Counted from the stretch's first letter, positions 8,091 through 17,197 are shown. The stretch is 64,000 nt of DNA from Ktedonobacteria bacterium brp13 (GCA_015099395.1 AP024096.1:434001-498000), one strand, 5' to 3'. Numbers and translations are program-made. The notes: generated by a model from the sequence alone, not told the origin.

Positions 8091-9662
8091 ATGAGTCTGG
8101 CGAAGACACTTATGATACAGGGGACGGCATCTACGGTCGGCAAGAGTACGCTGGTGACTGGTCTCTGCCGCATCTTTGCGCAGGAGGGCTATCGCGTCGC
8201 GCCATTCAAAGCGCAGAATATGTCTCTGAATGCTGCGGTAACCAGTAGCGGTGGCGAGATCGGGCGTGCGCAGGCGACCCAGGCTGAAGCGGCGGGTATA
8301 GAGCCTACAGTTGAGATGAATCCTATTTTACTCAAGCCGCAGGGACCTTCGCGCAGTCAGGTGATCGTGATGGGCCGTCCGCTAGCTGCGATGGAGGCGC
8401 AAGAATACTACCAACGCCGGACTGGCTTTGTTGAATATATACAGCAAGCACTCACTACATTGCGGCAAGCATATGATCTAGTGATTATTGAGGGCGCGGG
8501 TAGTCCGGTGGAGTTGAACCTGGCACACTATGATCTCGTCAATATGCGGGTAGCACAGCTTGCAGATGCGCCGGTCCTGCTCGTTGGGGATATCGATCAG
8601 GGAGGCATCTTCGCTGCGATGCTGGGGACGTTGATGCTTTTGCAGCCAGAAGAGCGAGCACGTGTCAAAGGGCTGATCGTGAATAAATTTCGCGGCGATC
8701 TCGCACTGTGGCACGATGGAGAACGTTTGCTAGCCGAGCGCAGTGGCATCCCTGTATTGGGAACGGTGCCACACATTGAGCAATTACGGATCGCCGAAGA
8801 AGATAGCGTAGCACTGGATACCGGAGTTGCAACAGTCTTGCAAGGTCAGCAAAGGAAAGCCGGTGCGCAGCTTGATATCGTGTTACTGCGCTTCCCTTAT
8901 ATGAGCAACTACGATGAGTTTGATGCCCTGGCGGCTGACCCACAGGTCCGCCTGCATGTGGTCGCCAGAGCACAGGATTTCCCGGCTCATCCCGATCTTA
9001 TCATCCTACCCGGCACTAAAAATACCCTCCATGACCTCGCCTGGCTCTGGCGTGCAGGGTTAGCTCAGCAGATACGCCAATATAAGGGAGAGGGTAGCGC
9101 GATACTTGGTATCTGTGGTGGCTATCAGATGTTGAGTGAACAATTGCACGATCCCGCTGGCGTAGAGGCTGAGGCAGGCACCATCGATACTGGTCTGGGA
9201 CTGTTACCACTCACGACTGTCTTTCAATTGGTGCATGAGAAGGTGACGCAGCGTTGCCAGGCCTGGATCACACCAGCCGCCAGGCGAGGACTCTTCGCAC
9301 ATCTCACAGAACAGGCAATGCACGTATACCAGATCCATGTCGGGCGTACAACAGTTGATGCGACAAGCAGCATTGGCAAGGACGTACATGGAACATGGGG
9401 CGCATTACGCGTGGATACAACACAAGAGTTGGAGGGCTATCTCAGTGCGGACGGTTGGTGTGCGGGCTGCTATCTGCACGGCCTCTTCGAGAATAACCAT
9501 ATCCGGCACGGCATCATCCAGGCACTGCGCAAGCGCCAGTCTCCAGAGTTAGCGCACGCAGCAGAACAGCTACACTTCAGTCGGCAGCATGAATATGATC
9601 GCCTGGCCGCAACCCTGCGCCAGCATTTGGATCTACACGCAATACAAGCGTTGCTGCAATAA
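8091..9662 (+). CDS. cobQ: Cobyric acid synthase
   Basis: A 523-aa glutamine-dependent amidotransferase that amidates four side chains of adenosylcobyrinic acid diamide in late cobalamin synthesis. The N-terminal dethiobiotin-synthase-like ATPase shows MIQGTASTVGKSTLVTGLCR (about residues 7-26) and KAQNMSLNAAVTSSGGEIGR (about 41-60). The C-terminal GATase1 domain shows the nucleophile elbow LGICGGYQMLS (about 338-348, Cys341) and a later His in YQIHVGRT and GCYLHGLFENN. Length is normal. I start at the ATG in front of SLAKTLMIQG, with GGGAG close upstream; in-frame starts up to 24 nt earlier are possible. No other corrinoid gene is present, so it stands apart from its pathway in this window. 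Confidence 0.92.
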   Translation: MSLAKTLMIQGTASTVGKSTLVTGLCRIFAQEGYRVAPFKAQNMSLNAAVTSSGGEIGRAQATQAEAAGIEPTVEMNPILLKPQGPSRSQVIVMGRPLAAMEAQEYYQRRTGFVEYIQQALTTLRQAYDLVIIEGAGSPVELNLAHYDLVNMRVAQLADAPVLLVGDIDQGGIFAAMLGTLMLLQPEERARVKGLIVNKFRGDLALWHDGERLLAERSGIPVLGTVPHIEQLRIAEEDSVALDTGVATVLQGQQRKAGAQLDIVLLRFPYMSNYDEFDALAADPQVRLHVVARAQDFPAHPDLIILPGTKNTLHDLAWLWRAGLAQQIRQYKGEGSAILGICGGYQMLSEQLHDPAGVEAEAGTIDTGLGLLPLTTVFQLVHEKVTQRCQAWITPAARRGLFAHLTEQAMHVYQIHVGRTTVDATSSIGKDVHGTWGALRVDTTQELEGYLSADGWCAGCYLHGLFENNHIRHGIIQALRKRQSPELAHAAEQLHFSRQHEYDRLAATLRQHLDLHAIQALLQ

Positions 9663-9815
9663 CCACCTAAGCGGCCTCTTCCGAAAACCAGCGCCAGTTG
9701 CAGCAGTTTTCGGAAGGAGCCCTGAGCGTACTAACGTACTAACGTAAAGAGCGGAAAAACGTGCGAATAGAGGAAAATCTCTTGTGACGTGCCGCGCATG
9801 TGCCCAGGCGTCTGA

Positions 9816-10739
9816 TCACGAAGGAGAGATCTGTTTGGGAGAAGCGAAAGCCTCGGCCCTCCCTGCTTGCCCCATTTCTTCCTGGAAGAGCAGATATGCT
9901 TCTTCGAGGGTAGGATTGGCCCGGATGGCCTGGGGATGCGGCGGATTTGCGGCCAGGATGCGCATCTCAACGCTGCCGCCACGGGGAATGGCACTGCTCA
10001 CGCGGTAGTGCGTGCGCAAACTCGCGAATTCGGCCTGTGGAATGGTCAGGGTCCAGAGAGCCTCAGCGGCGTCAGCGAGCAGCGCCTCGGGCGTGCCCGT
10101 CCAGCTCAGACGCCCGTGGTTCAGCAGAGCAAGGTGGGTAGCAGTGGCCTCGATATCGCTGATAATGTGCGTTGAGAAAATGACGGTGCGCTCCCCGGAG
10201 AGCGAGGGGAGCATTTCGCGAAAACGGACGCGCTCGGCTGGATCGAGGCCCACGGTTGGCTCGTCGAGCACGAGCAAGCGCGGTTCGTTGAGCAGCGCCT
10301 GGGCAATGCCGAGGCGGCGTACCATGCCGCCTGAGAAGGTTTTCAAGCGTCGGTCGGCATCCGCGCTCAGGCTGACCATCTCCAGCACAGATTCGACCCG
10401 TCGGCGGAGATGTGCCCCACGCAGTCCCTTGAGTTCGCCGAGATAGTGCAGAAACACACGCGCGCTTATCTGCGGGTAGACGCCGAAGTCCTGGGGGACG
10501 TAGCCCAGCACACGGCGCACCATCTCGGGATGACGGAGCATATCCTGACCATTCCAGGTCATATGGCCTTCAGTGGGCAGCAGCAGGGTCGCCAGCATCT
10601 TGAGCAGGGTGGTCTTGCCCGCGCCATTGGGACCCACCAGACCCAGAACGCCAGCCTCCATGCGCAGCGAGAACTCGTGCAAGGCCCAACGGTCGCGCTC
10701 ATAGCGTTTGCTGACGGTATCGATAAAGAGCGTTGGCAT
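9816..10739 (-). CDS. ABC transporter ATP-binding protein (ABC-2 exporter type)
   Basis: A 307-aa ATPase that would drive the permease encoded just upstream. Walker A is GLVGPNGAGKTTLLKML (about residues 33-49), the Q-loop YVPQDFG (about 80), the signature FSGGMVRRLGIAQALL (about 136-151), Walker B LLVLDEPTVGLDP (about 156-168) and the switch His in FSTHIISD (about 189). The C-terminal about 90 residues follow the DrrA/CcmA-type pattern of ABC-2 exporters. AAAGGA lies 8 nt before the ATG. It is the last gene of a minus-strand operon: ECF sigma factor, membrane protein, permease, ATPase, with 16-nt or smaller gaps at this end. The exported substrate is unknown. Confidence 0.9.
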   Translation of the reverse strand: MPTLFIDTVSKRYERDRWALHEFSLRMEAGVLGLVGPNGAGKTTLLKMLATLLLPTEGHMTWNGQDMLRHPEMVRRVLGYVPQDFGVYPQISARVFLHYLGELKGLRGAHLRRRVESVLEMVSLSADADRRLKTFSGGMVRRLGIAQALLNEPRLLVLDEPTVGLDPAERVRFREMLPSLSGERTVIFSTHIISDIEATATHLALLNHGRLSWTGTPEALLADAAEALWTLTIPQAEFASLRTHYRVSSAIPRGGSVEMRILAANPPHPQAIRANPTLEEAYLLFQEEMGQAGRAEAFASPKQISPS

Positions 10740-10755
10740 CGTTTATTTCCTTTCA

Positions 10756-11637
10756 TCAGGCATGACGGCGCATAACATGCGTGCCGTAGATCGTCAGAAT
10801 GAGCAACATCAAGGAGAGACTCAGGAAGAAGAGGCGATTCCAGAGAAACATGGCAGGGGGAGACGAAGGCGGTATCTCTGCCAAAGAAAGATGCATGACT
10901 TGCTGAACGAGATTGGCTGGCGGTGGACCGCCCTGGAACAATGACGGATGCTGAATCAGGAATTGGTTGAAGGGATCGGTGCCTGATGCATGAACAGGCG
11001 ATGAAAGAGAAAATTGAGGGTAAAAAACATTCGCGGTAATATCGAGCAATTGGGGAATGGATTGGGTGAGAAACAAAGGCAGTATCCAGATGATGATGGC
11101 AGCAATATAGGCAATGACACGCTGGCCGCGTGTGAGTGTCATACAGGCCAACATGAACGTCGCACCAAAGATGATCGCGGGAAGCTGAAACCAGGCCCAG
11201 CCAATGAGGTAGGGTTGTGCTCCCAGCGGCGGATAGAATGCGGGTGCGAACATCAGAAAGGCGTGTGAACCGGTAGCAAAGTGATCCGTCAACAGTGCGG
11301 AAAGCAGACTGGAGCCAGCAAGCAGGAGCAGGCTGGCAAGTCCAGCGAGGTATTTGCCGAAGACGTAGCCAGGAGTCGCTACAGGAGTGCTGAGGACGAT
11401 TCCGGCCAAGCGCTGTGCATGATCGCGGTTGATCTGATTCCCGGTGCAGAACGTCAGCAGGAGCGAAATGAAAAGACTGGTGGTCCCTAAGTGCGCCCAG
11501 CTGCTCCATGGTTCGTTGCGGTTATTGGAAGCGCATAAGGCCCCGATGGCGAGCATTACCAATACCATCAGCCAGGTGACCCAGTTGCGCCAGATAAGCC
11601 TAAATTCAAGTTTCATGATGATCCAGAAGTTGTACAT
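10756..11637 (-). CDS. ABC-2 type transporter permease
   Basis: A 293-aa membrane protein with about six helices: one near residues 20-37, several in 45-115, one at about 175-195 and one near the C-terminus (LFFLSLSLMLLILTIYG). It starts MYNFWIIMKLEFRLIWRN, a common opening of ABC-2 permeases, where the amphipathic N-terminus precedes the first helix. A large extracytoplasmic loop lies at about 200-265. GGAAGGA is 5 nt before the ATG. It precedes the ATPase gene by 16 nt and follows the membrane protein gene by 19 nt, so it is the transmembrane half of that exporter. Confidence 0.83.
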   Translation of the reverse strand: MYNFWIIMKLEFRLIWRNWVTWLMVLVMLAIGALCASNNRNEPWSSWAHLGTTSLFISLLLTFCTGNQINRDHAQRLAGIVLSTPVATPGYVFGKYLAGLASLLLLAGSSLLSALLTDHFATGSHAFLMFAPAFYPPLGAQPYLIGWAWFQLPAIIFGATFMLACMTLTRGQRVIAYIAAIIIWILPLFLTQSIPQLLDITANVFYPQFSLSSPVHASGTDPFNQFLIQHPSLFQGGPPPANLVQQVMHLSLAEIPPSSPPAMFLWNRLFFLSLSLMLLILTIYGTHVMRRHA

Positions 11638-11656
11638 AAAAATCCTTCCATTGTTC

Positions 11657-12490
11657 CTAAAAAGCGCAGAATCGCTGCCATTTTGGTGCGAAAGCTGTGA
11701 GCGCGATCAGAAGCAGGAGACTGAGCAAAATGGTTGCCAGATGAGAGGAGAACGAAAGCGTGTCCTGCGGCAGAGAGAAGAACAACCTCGCGACGCTCGG
11801 TCCATTTTGTTCAGCCAGAGCGAGCAAGCCCAGGAGCAGCCAGGGCAAGCCTCCGACCAGCGCAGCCAGGCGCACATTGCGCAGGAGCGCGATGGGCAGT
11901 GAGATAGCAGTGAGCAGCAGCAGCGGGGCCAGCCAGGCAAGCAAGAGACTCCAGAATGGTGCCCAGTTCGCCAGAGCGAAACCAAGCGTTGCAACGAGAC
12001 CAAGCAGGCTATCGAAAGCGAGAAGAGCCAGACCCAGGCCCATGCTTGTTTGCGCGAAATTGACCGGGCAACTGGCCTCAACTGCGCGCAATCCAGTCGA
12101 TGGCGTGCGCAACGCGTGCGTCAGGCCGAGCACGGCAGTCAGAGGAAGCAGGAGAATCAAAAGCGTAATGAGATCAGAGACCGAGAGAGACCGGGCCAGC
12201 AGTATTCCAGCCAGGAGAAGCAGGACGCTGGCAATCCAGAACCAGGGGCCAAGCAGATACACGCGCCAGCGGGCCAAAACAGGAATGCGCCAGAGATGAT
12301 TGTTTTCCTCATCGTGCGTGTCTTGCGCATGAAAAGCAGCCTCTGTCAGCAGAGAGTGTATCAATTGCGCCGTCTCGGCTGAGGACGGACGTGGAACCGG
12401 CTGGGTCGCGTAGCTTCTGGCAGTAGCCTGTAGATCAAGAGGGAGTTCATCGCTCTGGATGGGAGGCTGATCGAACGAACGGTTATCCAT
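11657..12490 (-). CDS. Six-helix membrane protein coupled to the ECF sigma gene (possible anti-sigma)
   Basis: A 277-aa protein with a soluble N-terminal stretch of about 85 residues and then about six hydrophobic segments. The start is the ATG at 12488-12490, with AAGGAGGA 7 nt upstream; this overlaps the end of the sigma factor gene by 8 nt, so translation is probably coupled. Proteins made together with ECF sigma factors often hold them inactive at the membrane, and the soluble N-terminus (ETAQLIHSLLTEAAFHAQ) could be the sigma-binding part. There is no HxxxCxxC zinc motif, so it is not a classic ZAS anti-sigma. The role is inferred from position only. Confidence 0.7.
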   Translation of the reverse strand: MDNRSFDQPPIQSDELPLDLQATARSYATQPVPRPSSAETAQLIHSLLTEAAFHAQDTHDEENNHLWRIPVLARWRVYLLGPWFWIASVLLLLAGILLARSLSVSDLITLLILLLPLTAVLGLTHALRTPSTGLRAVEASCPVNFAQTSMGLGLALLAFDSLLGLVATLGFALANWAPFWSLLLAWLAPLLLLTAISLPIALLRNVRLAALVGGLPWLLLGLLALAEQNGPSVARLFFSLPQDTLSFSSHLATILLSLLLLIALTAFAPKWQRFCAF

Positions 12491-13061
12491 GGTGCTGTCC
12501 TCCTTGCTTGCTCTCCGTGTCGCTAACATGCTCCTCCAGGTGAGAACGCAGTCGGCGCAGGGCGGTGAAAGTCCGGCTTTTGACAGTGCCGGGTGGGATC
12601 GAGAGAATAGCTGCGGTTTCCGGGATGCTCAAATCCTGTCCAAAGCGCAGGCTGAGCACCTCGCGCTGCTCCATGCTCAGATGCGTGAGCGCTTTGCGCA
12701 GGTTATGGTGTCGTTCCCAGCGCTCGAACCACTCCGCCGGGTCTGGTTCGCGGGCCTGCATGGCGGGCATTTCAGCTCGTAGTTCGACGCGGCGGGCATA
12801 GGCGCTGGTGTGATAGTTGCAGGCCAGATGGTGAGCGATGGCGTAGAGCCAGGGACGAAAGGGGCGCGGATAGTGATAGCTCTGCGCATCGCGGATCAGC
12901 TTGATGAACGTCTCCTGAACCAGATCTTCGGCCAAGTGAGTATCCGCCAGGACACGATAGAGATGAGCGAGTAAAGGGGCATGATACCGCTGGACGAGCG
13001 TTTCCAATGCGCCTGCATCGCCGTACTGCCAGGCGCGAAAAAGATCTTCATCGGTGAACAT
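12483..13061 (-). CDS. ECF sigma factor (sigma-70 family)
   Basis: A 192-aa extracytoplasmic-function sigma factor. Region 2 is visible at about residues 25-80 (YHAPLLAHLYRVLADTHLAEDLVQETFIKL, then FRPWLYAIAHHLACNYH). Region 4 at about 125-175 contains LSMEQREVLSLRFGQDLS, then IPETAAILSIPPGTVKSRTF with its DNA-binding helix-turn-helix. The start is the ATG at 13059-13061 with GGAG 5 nt upstream; a start 42 nt further out lacks a ribosome site. It is the first gene of the operon with the membrane protein and the ABC exporter. ECF genes commonly regulate their own operon, which would link export to an envelope signal; this is inference. Confidence 0.88.
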   Translation of the reverse strand: MFTDEDLFRAWQYGDAGALETLVQRYHAPLLAHLYRVLADTHLAEDLVQETFIKLIRDAQSYHYPRPFRPWLYAIAHHLACNYHTSAYARRVELRAEMPAMQAREPDPAEWFERWERHHNLRKALTHLSMEQREVLSLRFGQDLSIPETAAILSIPPGTVKSRTFTALRRLRSHLEEHVSDTESKQGGQHHG

Positions 13062-13478
13062 GGCTTCTCCAGTGTCCGCTGAAAAATAGAGAAGGGCAAG
13101 CATTTTTGCTCTTCTCTCTATATACCGGACAGAAGGAGAAAAGGTTCACCACCTCTGCCTTATGAAAACCAGGAGGAGCATGAAGAAGACTCTCATATTT
13201 ATACTGATAAGCTACATCTCGTTGCGCATCCCGTGGTCCAGATGGTTTCTTGCAGGAAACAGCTGTTAACCGCGCAAACACTTCTGCTGGATGAATATCT
13301 TCCCGTTGGCAAAGGCAATAGTAGTCAGATTTGGCCCTCATTCATCCATGCACAGCTGTATCTGTATCGATACCTACACACCATACACAGCCAAAAACAC
13401 ACGAGCTCCTCTCCCTGATTGTAAAGGAAGAGGAGCTCATGTTTGGAGGATATCGCTCAATGCACCTGTAGTAGCATA
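13062..13478. other. Intergenic region holding the sigma operon promoter and a terminator
   Basis: About 417 nt without a supported gene. The part near 13062-13200 should hold the promoter of the sigma factor operon. The part near 13403 is a terminator described separately. Confidence 0.5.
13403..13438 (-). terminator. Terminator of the LLM oxidoreductase gene
   Basis: GAGCTCCTCT and AGAGGAGCTC form a 10-bp stem around a 16-nt loop. Read on the minus strand it is followed by GTGTGTTTTTGG, giving a T run. It lies about 40 nt past the stop of the gene at 13479. Confidence 0.65.
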
Positions 13479-14390
13479 TTATTTGTTTAGCAGTGGCAAC
13501 ACTTCGTGCGCCAGCAATTCCAGGGATGTGAAGTCGGGAATACCGCCAGCAGAGATCATAAAGTAGTTATAACCCAGGTCAACATATGGACGCATCTGCT
13601 CGGCGACCTGCTCAGGAGTGCCAACGAAGCCTGTTCCAAACGGTCCTTTATGCGCATCTGTCAACTTCTTTAGCTTCTGCTCGTCATGGCCGCAATAGCT
13701 GACTGTCATCAAGGTGCGCTGGATGGTTTTAGGATCACGTCCAACGGCATTACAGGCCTCTTCGAGCTGCTCCGCTGCCCAACGCGCTTTCTCAACACTA
13801 TCGGCTCCGATATTCCACCAATCCGCATAACGGGCGGTCAGACGCAGCATGCGCGGTTGGAATGCTGCTACCATGATGGGAGGAACCGGATCAGGACGCG
13901 GCACACAATACGCGTTGGTGACACGATGGTGCTCACCCTCAAAGGTGACATTATCTTCAGTCCAGAGCGCTTTAATAATCTGAATGACTTCGCCTAATTC
14001 ATCAACACGTTGCCCGGCAGGCGGGAAAGGCAAGTTATACGCTTTGGTCTCTTCTTCATGCCATCCGGCACCCAGGCCAAGGATAAATTTGCCCTGACTC
14101 AGATATTGGAGCGTGGCTGCCATCTTTGCTAGCACAGCAGGGTTGCGGAACAGTTGACAGAGGACGATATGCCCATATCTAAGCTCAGGCCGTAATGCCG
14201 CCGCATACGTCAGTAGCGTCCAGCCTTCCAGAACAGGACGCTCACCAAATTGGACGTGATCAGGATACCAGACCGAATCGAAATGACCAGCGATGATATC
14301 CAATCCCTGACGCAGCGTGGACAGATATGCTGCCTGCTCCTGCTCTGCATTGACCCCAGGTAACATCCAACCAAATTGAACTTTTGCCAT
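13479..14390 (-). CDS. F420-dependent LLM-class oxidoreductase
   Basis: A 303-aa TIM-barrel enzyme of the luciferase-like superfamily, which uses coenzyme F420 (or FMN) to reduce or oxidise small organic substrates in the cytoplasm. Typical stretches are VQFGWMLPG at the N-terminus, FDSVWYPDHVQFGERP (about 37-52), LSQGKFILGLGAGWHEEETKAYNLPFPP (about 97-124, shown here as two joined family motifs), LWTEDNVTFEGEHH and the C-terminal GTPEQVAEQMRPYVDLG. Length is usual. AAGGA lies upstream of the ATG. It is monocistronic, with its own terminator. Substrate unknown; Chloroflexota carry many such paralogues, of which this window has another at 29818 and a wreck at 49355. Confidence 0.9.
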   Translation of the reverse strand: MAKVQFGWMLPGVNAEQEQAAYLSTLRQGLDIIAGHFDSVWYPDHVQFGERPVLEGWTLLTYAAALRPELRYGHIVLCQLFRNPAVLAKMAATLQYLSQGKFILGLGAGWHEEETKAYNLPFPPAGQRVDELGEVIQIIKALWTEDNVTFEGEHHRVTNAYCVPRPDPVPPIMVAAFQPRMLRLTARYADWWNIGADSVEKARWAAEQLEEACNAVGRDPKTIQRTLMTVSYCGHDEQKLKKLTDAHKGPFGTGFVGTPEQVAEQMRPYVDLGYNYFMISAGGIPDFTSLELLAHEVLPLLNK

Positions 14391-14459
14391 AACCTTGTTT
14401 ATCCTTCCTTACAATAAAGGAGGTTCACGTTGATAGATGAGTCTGTTACTCATCAACAG

Positions 14460-15161
14460 TTAATTATGCTGGCTACTTATTTCCTGAAAAAGCGCACGGA
14501 ATGCATCGAGCGGCGTCTGGTTGGAGGGCAGTCGAGCCAGTTCTATGCTGGTGGCGCGGAAGTGCTGGCGCGGGTCCAGCGTTACTTTAGGCAACGCGAA
14601 GTACGAGAGTTGCCGTCCATCTGGCAAGACCAGCGTCGGGCTATTCGGTACTTTTAGCTGTTCCCAACCTTCCTGTGACTCCTGCAACACCTGCTGCTTA
14701 CACGTGCCACTATCGAAATCGCTAATAAAACGATCCATATCCAGACCCTTGATATGCTCGGCGAGTCCGATCAATATACTGCGCAATGAGATACATTTAC
14801 TGCCATGAAAGAAGGCAGAACGGATCGACCAATCCAGATCCGCAGCTTGTTCCCATCCTTGCCGCTCAGCACACTTGATCGCCTCAAAGGCAGGCCACAT
14901 AGTAACAGGCCATTCAGTTAAAGGAGCATGCCATGGCTGATAAGGGATATTCGGTTCCTGCAATAATAGGACAGGTGTCTCATTATCCAGTATATCTTTA
15001 GGGGTGCCACGCTTATTTCTATACTCGAGTGAAAGGCTCTTATACTGAACAACGACAGAGCCGCTATACTCTTTACGTAGAAGATGCAGACGATACGCCG
15101 TCAAATATGCATAGGGGCAGTGGACATCCGAATACATCGCAATACGAACAGATTCATGCAT
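14460..15161 (-). CDS. DsbA-family (FrnE-like) thioredoxin-fold protein
   Basis: A 233-aa cytoplasmic protein (no signal peptide) of the DsbA/FrnE family. The fold begins VRIAMYSDVHCPYAYLTAY (about residues 5-23); the active site reads CPYA, where a canonical CxxC would have a second Cys, so only one Cys is left and classic dithiol oxidase activity is unlikely. The helical insertion and the C-terminal cis-Pro strand PNSPTLVLPDG (about 172-182) are present. AAAGGAG lies 9 nt before the ATG. It is divergent from the CPBP protease gene, and a 19-bp perfect palindrome lies between them. Relatives act as isomerases or glutathione-S-transferase-like enzymes; the role here is not known. Confidence 0.8.
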   Translation of the reverse strand: MHESVRIAMYSDVHCPYAYLTAYRLHLLRKEYSGSVVVQYKSLSLEYRNKRGTPKDILDNETPVLLLQEPNIPYQPWHAPLTEWPVTMWPAFEAIKCAERQGWEQAADLDWSIRSAFFHGSKCISLRSILIGLAEHIKGLDMDRFISDFDSGTCKQQVLQESQEGWEQLKVPNSPTLVLPDGRQLSYFALPKVTLDPRQHFRATSIELARLPSNQTPLDAFRALFQEISSQHN

Positions 15162-15260
15162 GTATCAAAACTCCTTTCCGTGGTGGTGTACAACAGCCCT
15201 GAGACGCGGCGCATCTGGTAAACACACCAGCAACAGCAGGCGGCTTATACACAAAAACAT

Positions 15261-15279
15261 TATATCATCCGATGATATA
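15261..15279. promoter_or_regulatory. Perfect 19-bp palindrome between divergent genes
   Basis: TATATCATC-C-GATGATATA, two 9-nt arms around one base. It sits about 100 nt from the DsbA-like gene start and just in front of the CPBP gene. It looks like an operator for a dimeric regulator. No regulator gene is adjacent. Confidence 0.5.
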
Positions 15280-15284
15280 TTTAA

Positions 15285-16202
15285 ATGTTATACTATGCAG
15301 AGGTAATAAAAAAATATAGAGATATGGTCGGTATTATGCATAGCAAAAACGGCTTGCGACTCTTTTTTCTCTTTCTGCTGCTCTTTACAGCTCTGTTTGA
15401 TGGTCTATTACTTTACACACAGTCGATTACAATTCTTTTCCTGATCAATGGCTTCTTCGTTATGTGGACCCCCGCCATAGCTTCCGGAGTGGCACGGCTC
15501 CTCAATCACGAAGATTGGCATGACCTATCTTTTCGCTGGCACACACGTTCAATTGGCATAGCATGTCTGCTGGCTGTACTTTTTCCACTGGTAATAGGTT
15601 TCCTTGCGTATGGAACGGCATGGATTACCCACCTGACGCCGCTACTCCCATTCCATGCAACCGGCGATCTGGAAGACGTTATGGAGGTGGCCGCACCCTT
15701 TGCACCTTCAGCAGGACCGACATTACTATTGCTACAGGCAGGCCTGGCACTCCTGCTCACTGTCATTTCAATCATTGCGGCAGCCGGTGAAGAGATCGGG
15801 TGGCGTGGCTATATGCTGCCACGAATGGTTGAAGGCAAGGTACCAGGAGCGATCATCATCAGTGGACTTATCTGGTCACTCTGGCACTGGCCACAGATCC
15901 TATTCAGTCCGCCGGTCGCCAGCATGCCACAGATCGTCACCGCCAGTATCTTCCTGGTAACCATCACTGCACTCGGCTGCGTCAGCGCATGGCTACGCTT
16001 ACGCAGTGGAAGTATGTGGCCGCCCATCATCCTGCACGCCGCCTGGAATATCATCATCGTAGAGATCTTTAACGACTTCACGCAGGGGGTTGATACCTCT
16101 CTCTGGACAGGCGAACCAGGGATACTGGTCGCCTGCACAATGGTCCTTGTGGTAGGGCTACTCTCTATCACCCGCGTCAAGAGCAGCACGACCTACAAGT
16201 GA
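15285..16202 (+). CDS. CPBP-family intramembrane glutamic endopeptidase
   Basis: A 305-aa multi-helix membrane protein with the Abi/CPBP (CAAX protease) motifs: motif 1 EEIGWRGYMLP (about residues 168-178, the catalytic Glu pair and Arg), motif 2 SLWHWPQIL (about 200-208, catalytic His) and a later LHAAWNII (about 249-256). About seven to eight hydrophobic segments surround them. Such proteins cleave within the membrane or mature peptides; in bacteria some act in bacteriocin self-immunity. The start is uncertain: in-frame ATGs at 15285, 15324 and 15336 all lack a strong ribosome site, and the first lies only 5 nt after the palindrome. The outermost is listed. Confidence 0.82.
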   Translation: MLYYAEVIKKYRDMVGIMHSKNGLRLFFLFLLLFTALFDGLLLYTQSITILFLINGFFVMWTPAIASGVARLLNHEDWHDLSFRWHTRSIGIACLLAVLFPLVIGFLAYGTAWITHLTPLLPFHATGDLEDVMEVAAPFAPSAGPTLLLLQAGLALLLTVISIIAAAGEEIGWRGYMLPRMVEGKVPGAIIISGLIWSLWHWPQILFSPPVASMPQIVTASIFLVTITALGCVSAWLRLRSGSMWPPIILHAAWNIIIVEIFNDFTQGVDTSLWTGEPGILVACTMVLVVGLLSITRVKSSTTYK

Positions 16203-16347
16203 GCTACTTTCTGGTGAATGGCAACGTCGATTGATTCATTCTCATGCGCAATGTAGAAGCGATCATTTTTGACATACTGCATTTGATAGATTACAATAGA
16301 TAGGGGAGATAAAGTACAATTATATGTTAAAAATGTAAGGAGATACT

Positions 16348-17157
16348 ATGGCTAAATTTAGTGATGGAGATCCAGCCTACCTTCTTAATCAGCAATACCG
16401 CGATAGTTCTCAACTCTCTAAACGCATAGCACTACACGAACACTTTAGTACAAACCCCTATGGCCTGCATCAATGGGTCTTTGATCATATCAGCACACAA
16501 CCATCTGCACATATCCTTGAACTGGGCTGTGGCGCAGGTGCACTCTGGACACACAATGCCGAGCGCATCCCTACCAGTTGGGATATTACGCTCTCTGACT
16601 TCTCAGAGGGTATGCTAGCATCAGCACAGCAGGCGCTGATTGCACTGCCTCATCCTTTCCATATAGAAGTGATCAATGCACAGTCTATTCCTCATCCAGA
16701 TAAAAGCTTTGATGTCGTGATTGCCAATCATATGCTCTATCATGTCCCCAATCGCCAGCAGGCCATTCAAGAGATACGACGCGTCCTCAAAGATGATGGA
16801 CACTTCTATGCAACGACTATTGGTCGCGCGCATATGCAGCAACTCGACGAGCTCGTTATCAAGCGAGTTCCCCCTGCCGAACCTGACGATATAGCAGAAA
16901 ACTTTGGTCTGGAGACGGGCGAGGCCCAGCTCAGAAAATCCTTCTCACATGTCACTATACATATCTACGACGATGCACTGAAGGTAACCGAAACCGAACC
17001 GATCATACAATACTTACACTCAAAACCTTTAGGTTTCAGCGATGCATTAACCTCTGAGCAGATAGAAGATATCAGGGCGGAGGTCAACGCTGAGATTGAG
17101 CAGCATGGTAGCTTCTATGTTACAAAAGTAACGTGCCTCTTTGAGTGCTGGGGATAA
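16348..17157 (+). CDS. Class I SAM-dependent methyltransferase
   Basis: A 269-aa cytoplasmic methyltransferase of the UbiE/Methyltransf_11 type. Motif I ILELGCGAGALW lies at about residues 56-67, the acidic end of strand 2 at ITLSDFSEGML (about 80-90), motif II-III at PDKSFDVVIANHMLYHVPN (about 117-135) and the post-motif helix IQEIRRVLKDDGHFYATTIG (about 140-159). AAGGAG lies 7 nt before the ATG. No partner genes give away the methyl acceptor. Length and motifs are complete. Confidence 0.88.
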   Translation: MAKFSDGDPAYLLNQQYRDSSQLSKRIALHEHFSTNPYGLHQWVFDHISTQPSAHILELGCGAGALWTHNAERIPTSWDITLSDFSEGMLASAQQALIALPHPFHIEVINAQSIPHPDKSFDVVIANHMLYHVPNRQQAIQEIRRVLKDDGHFYATTIGRAHMQQLDELVIKRVPPAEPDDIAENFGLETGEAQLRKSFSHVTIHIYDDALKVTETEPIIQYLHSKPLGFSDALTSEQIEDIRAEVNAEIEQHGSFYVTKVTCLFECWG

Positions 17158-17197
17158 GGTTCACCTATCTGCACGCTGGTTCATATTCCCTTGCATG

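Noticed and set aside
9670..9712. Inverted repeat TTCCGAAAAC/GTTTTCGGAA after cobQ as a terminator.
   Set aside because: The stem is fair but no T run follows on either strand, so I do not call it a terminator.
10559..11509. A 316-codon minus-strand open frame overlapping the ABC permease and ATPase genes.
   Set aside because: Cys/Ser/Arg/His-rich noise composition; the overlapping permease and ATPase frames have clear domains and ribosome sites.
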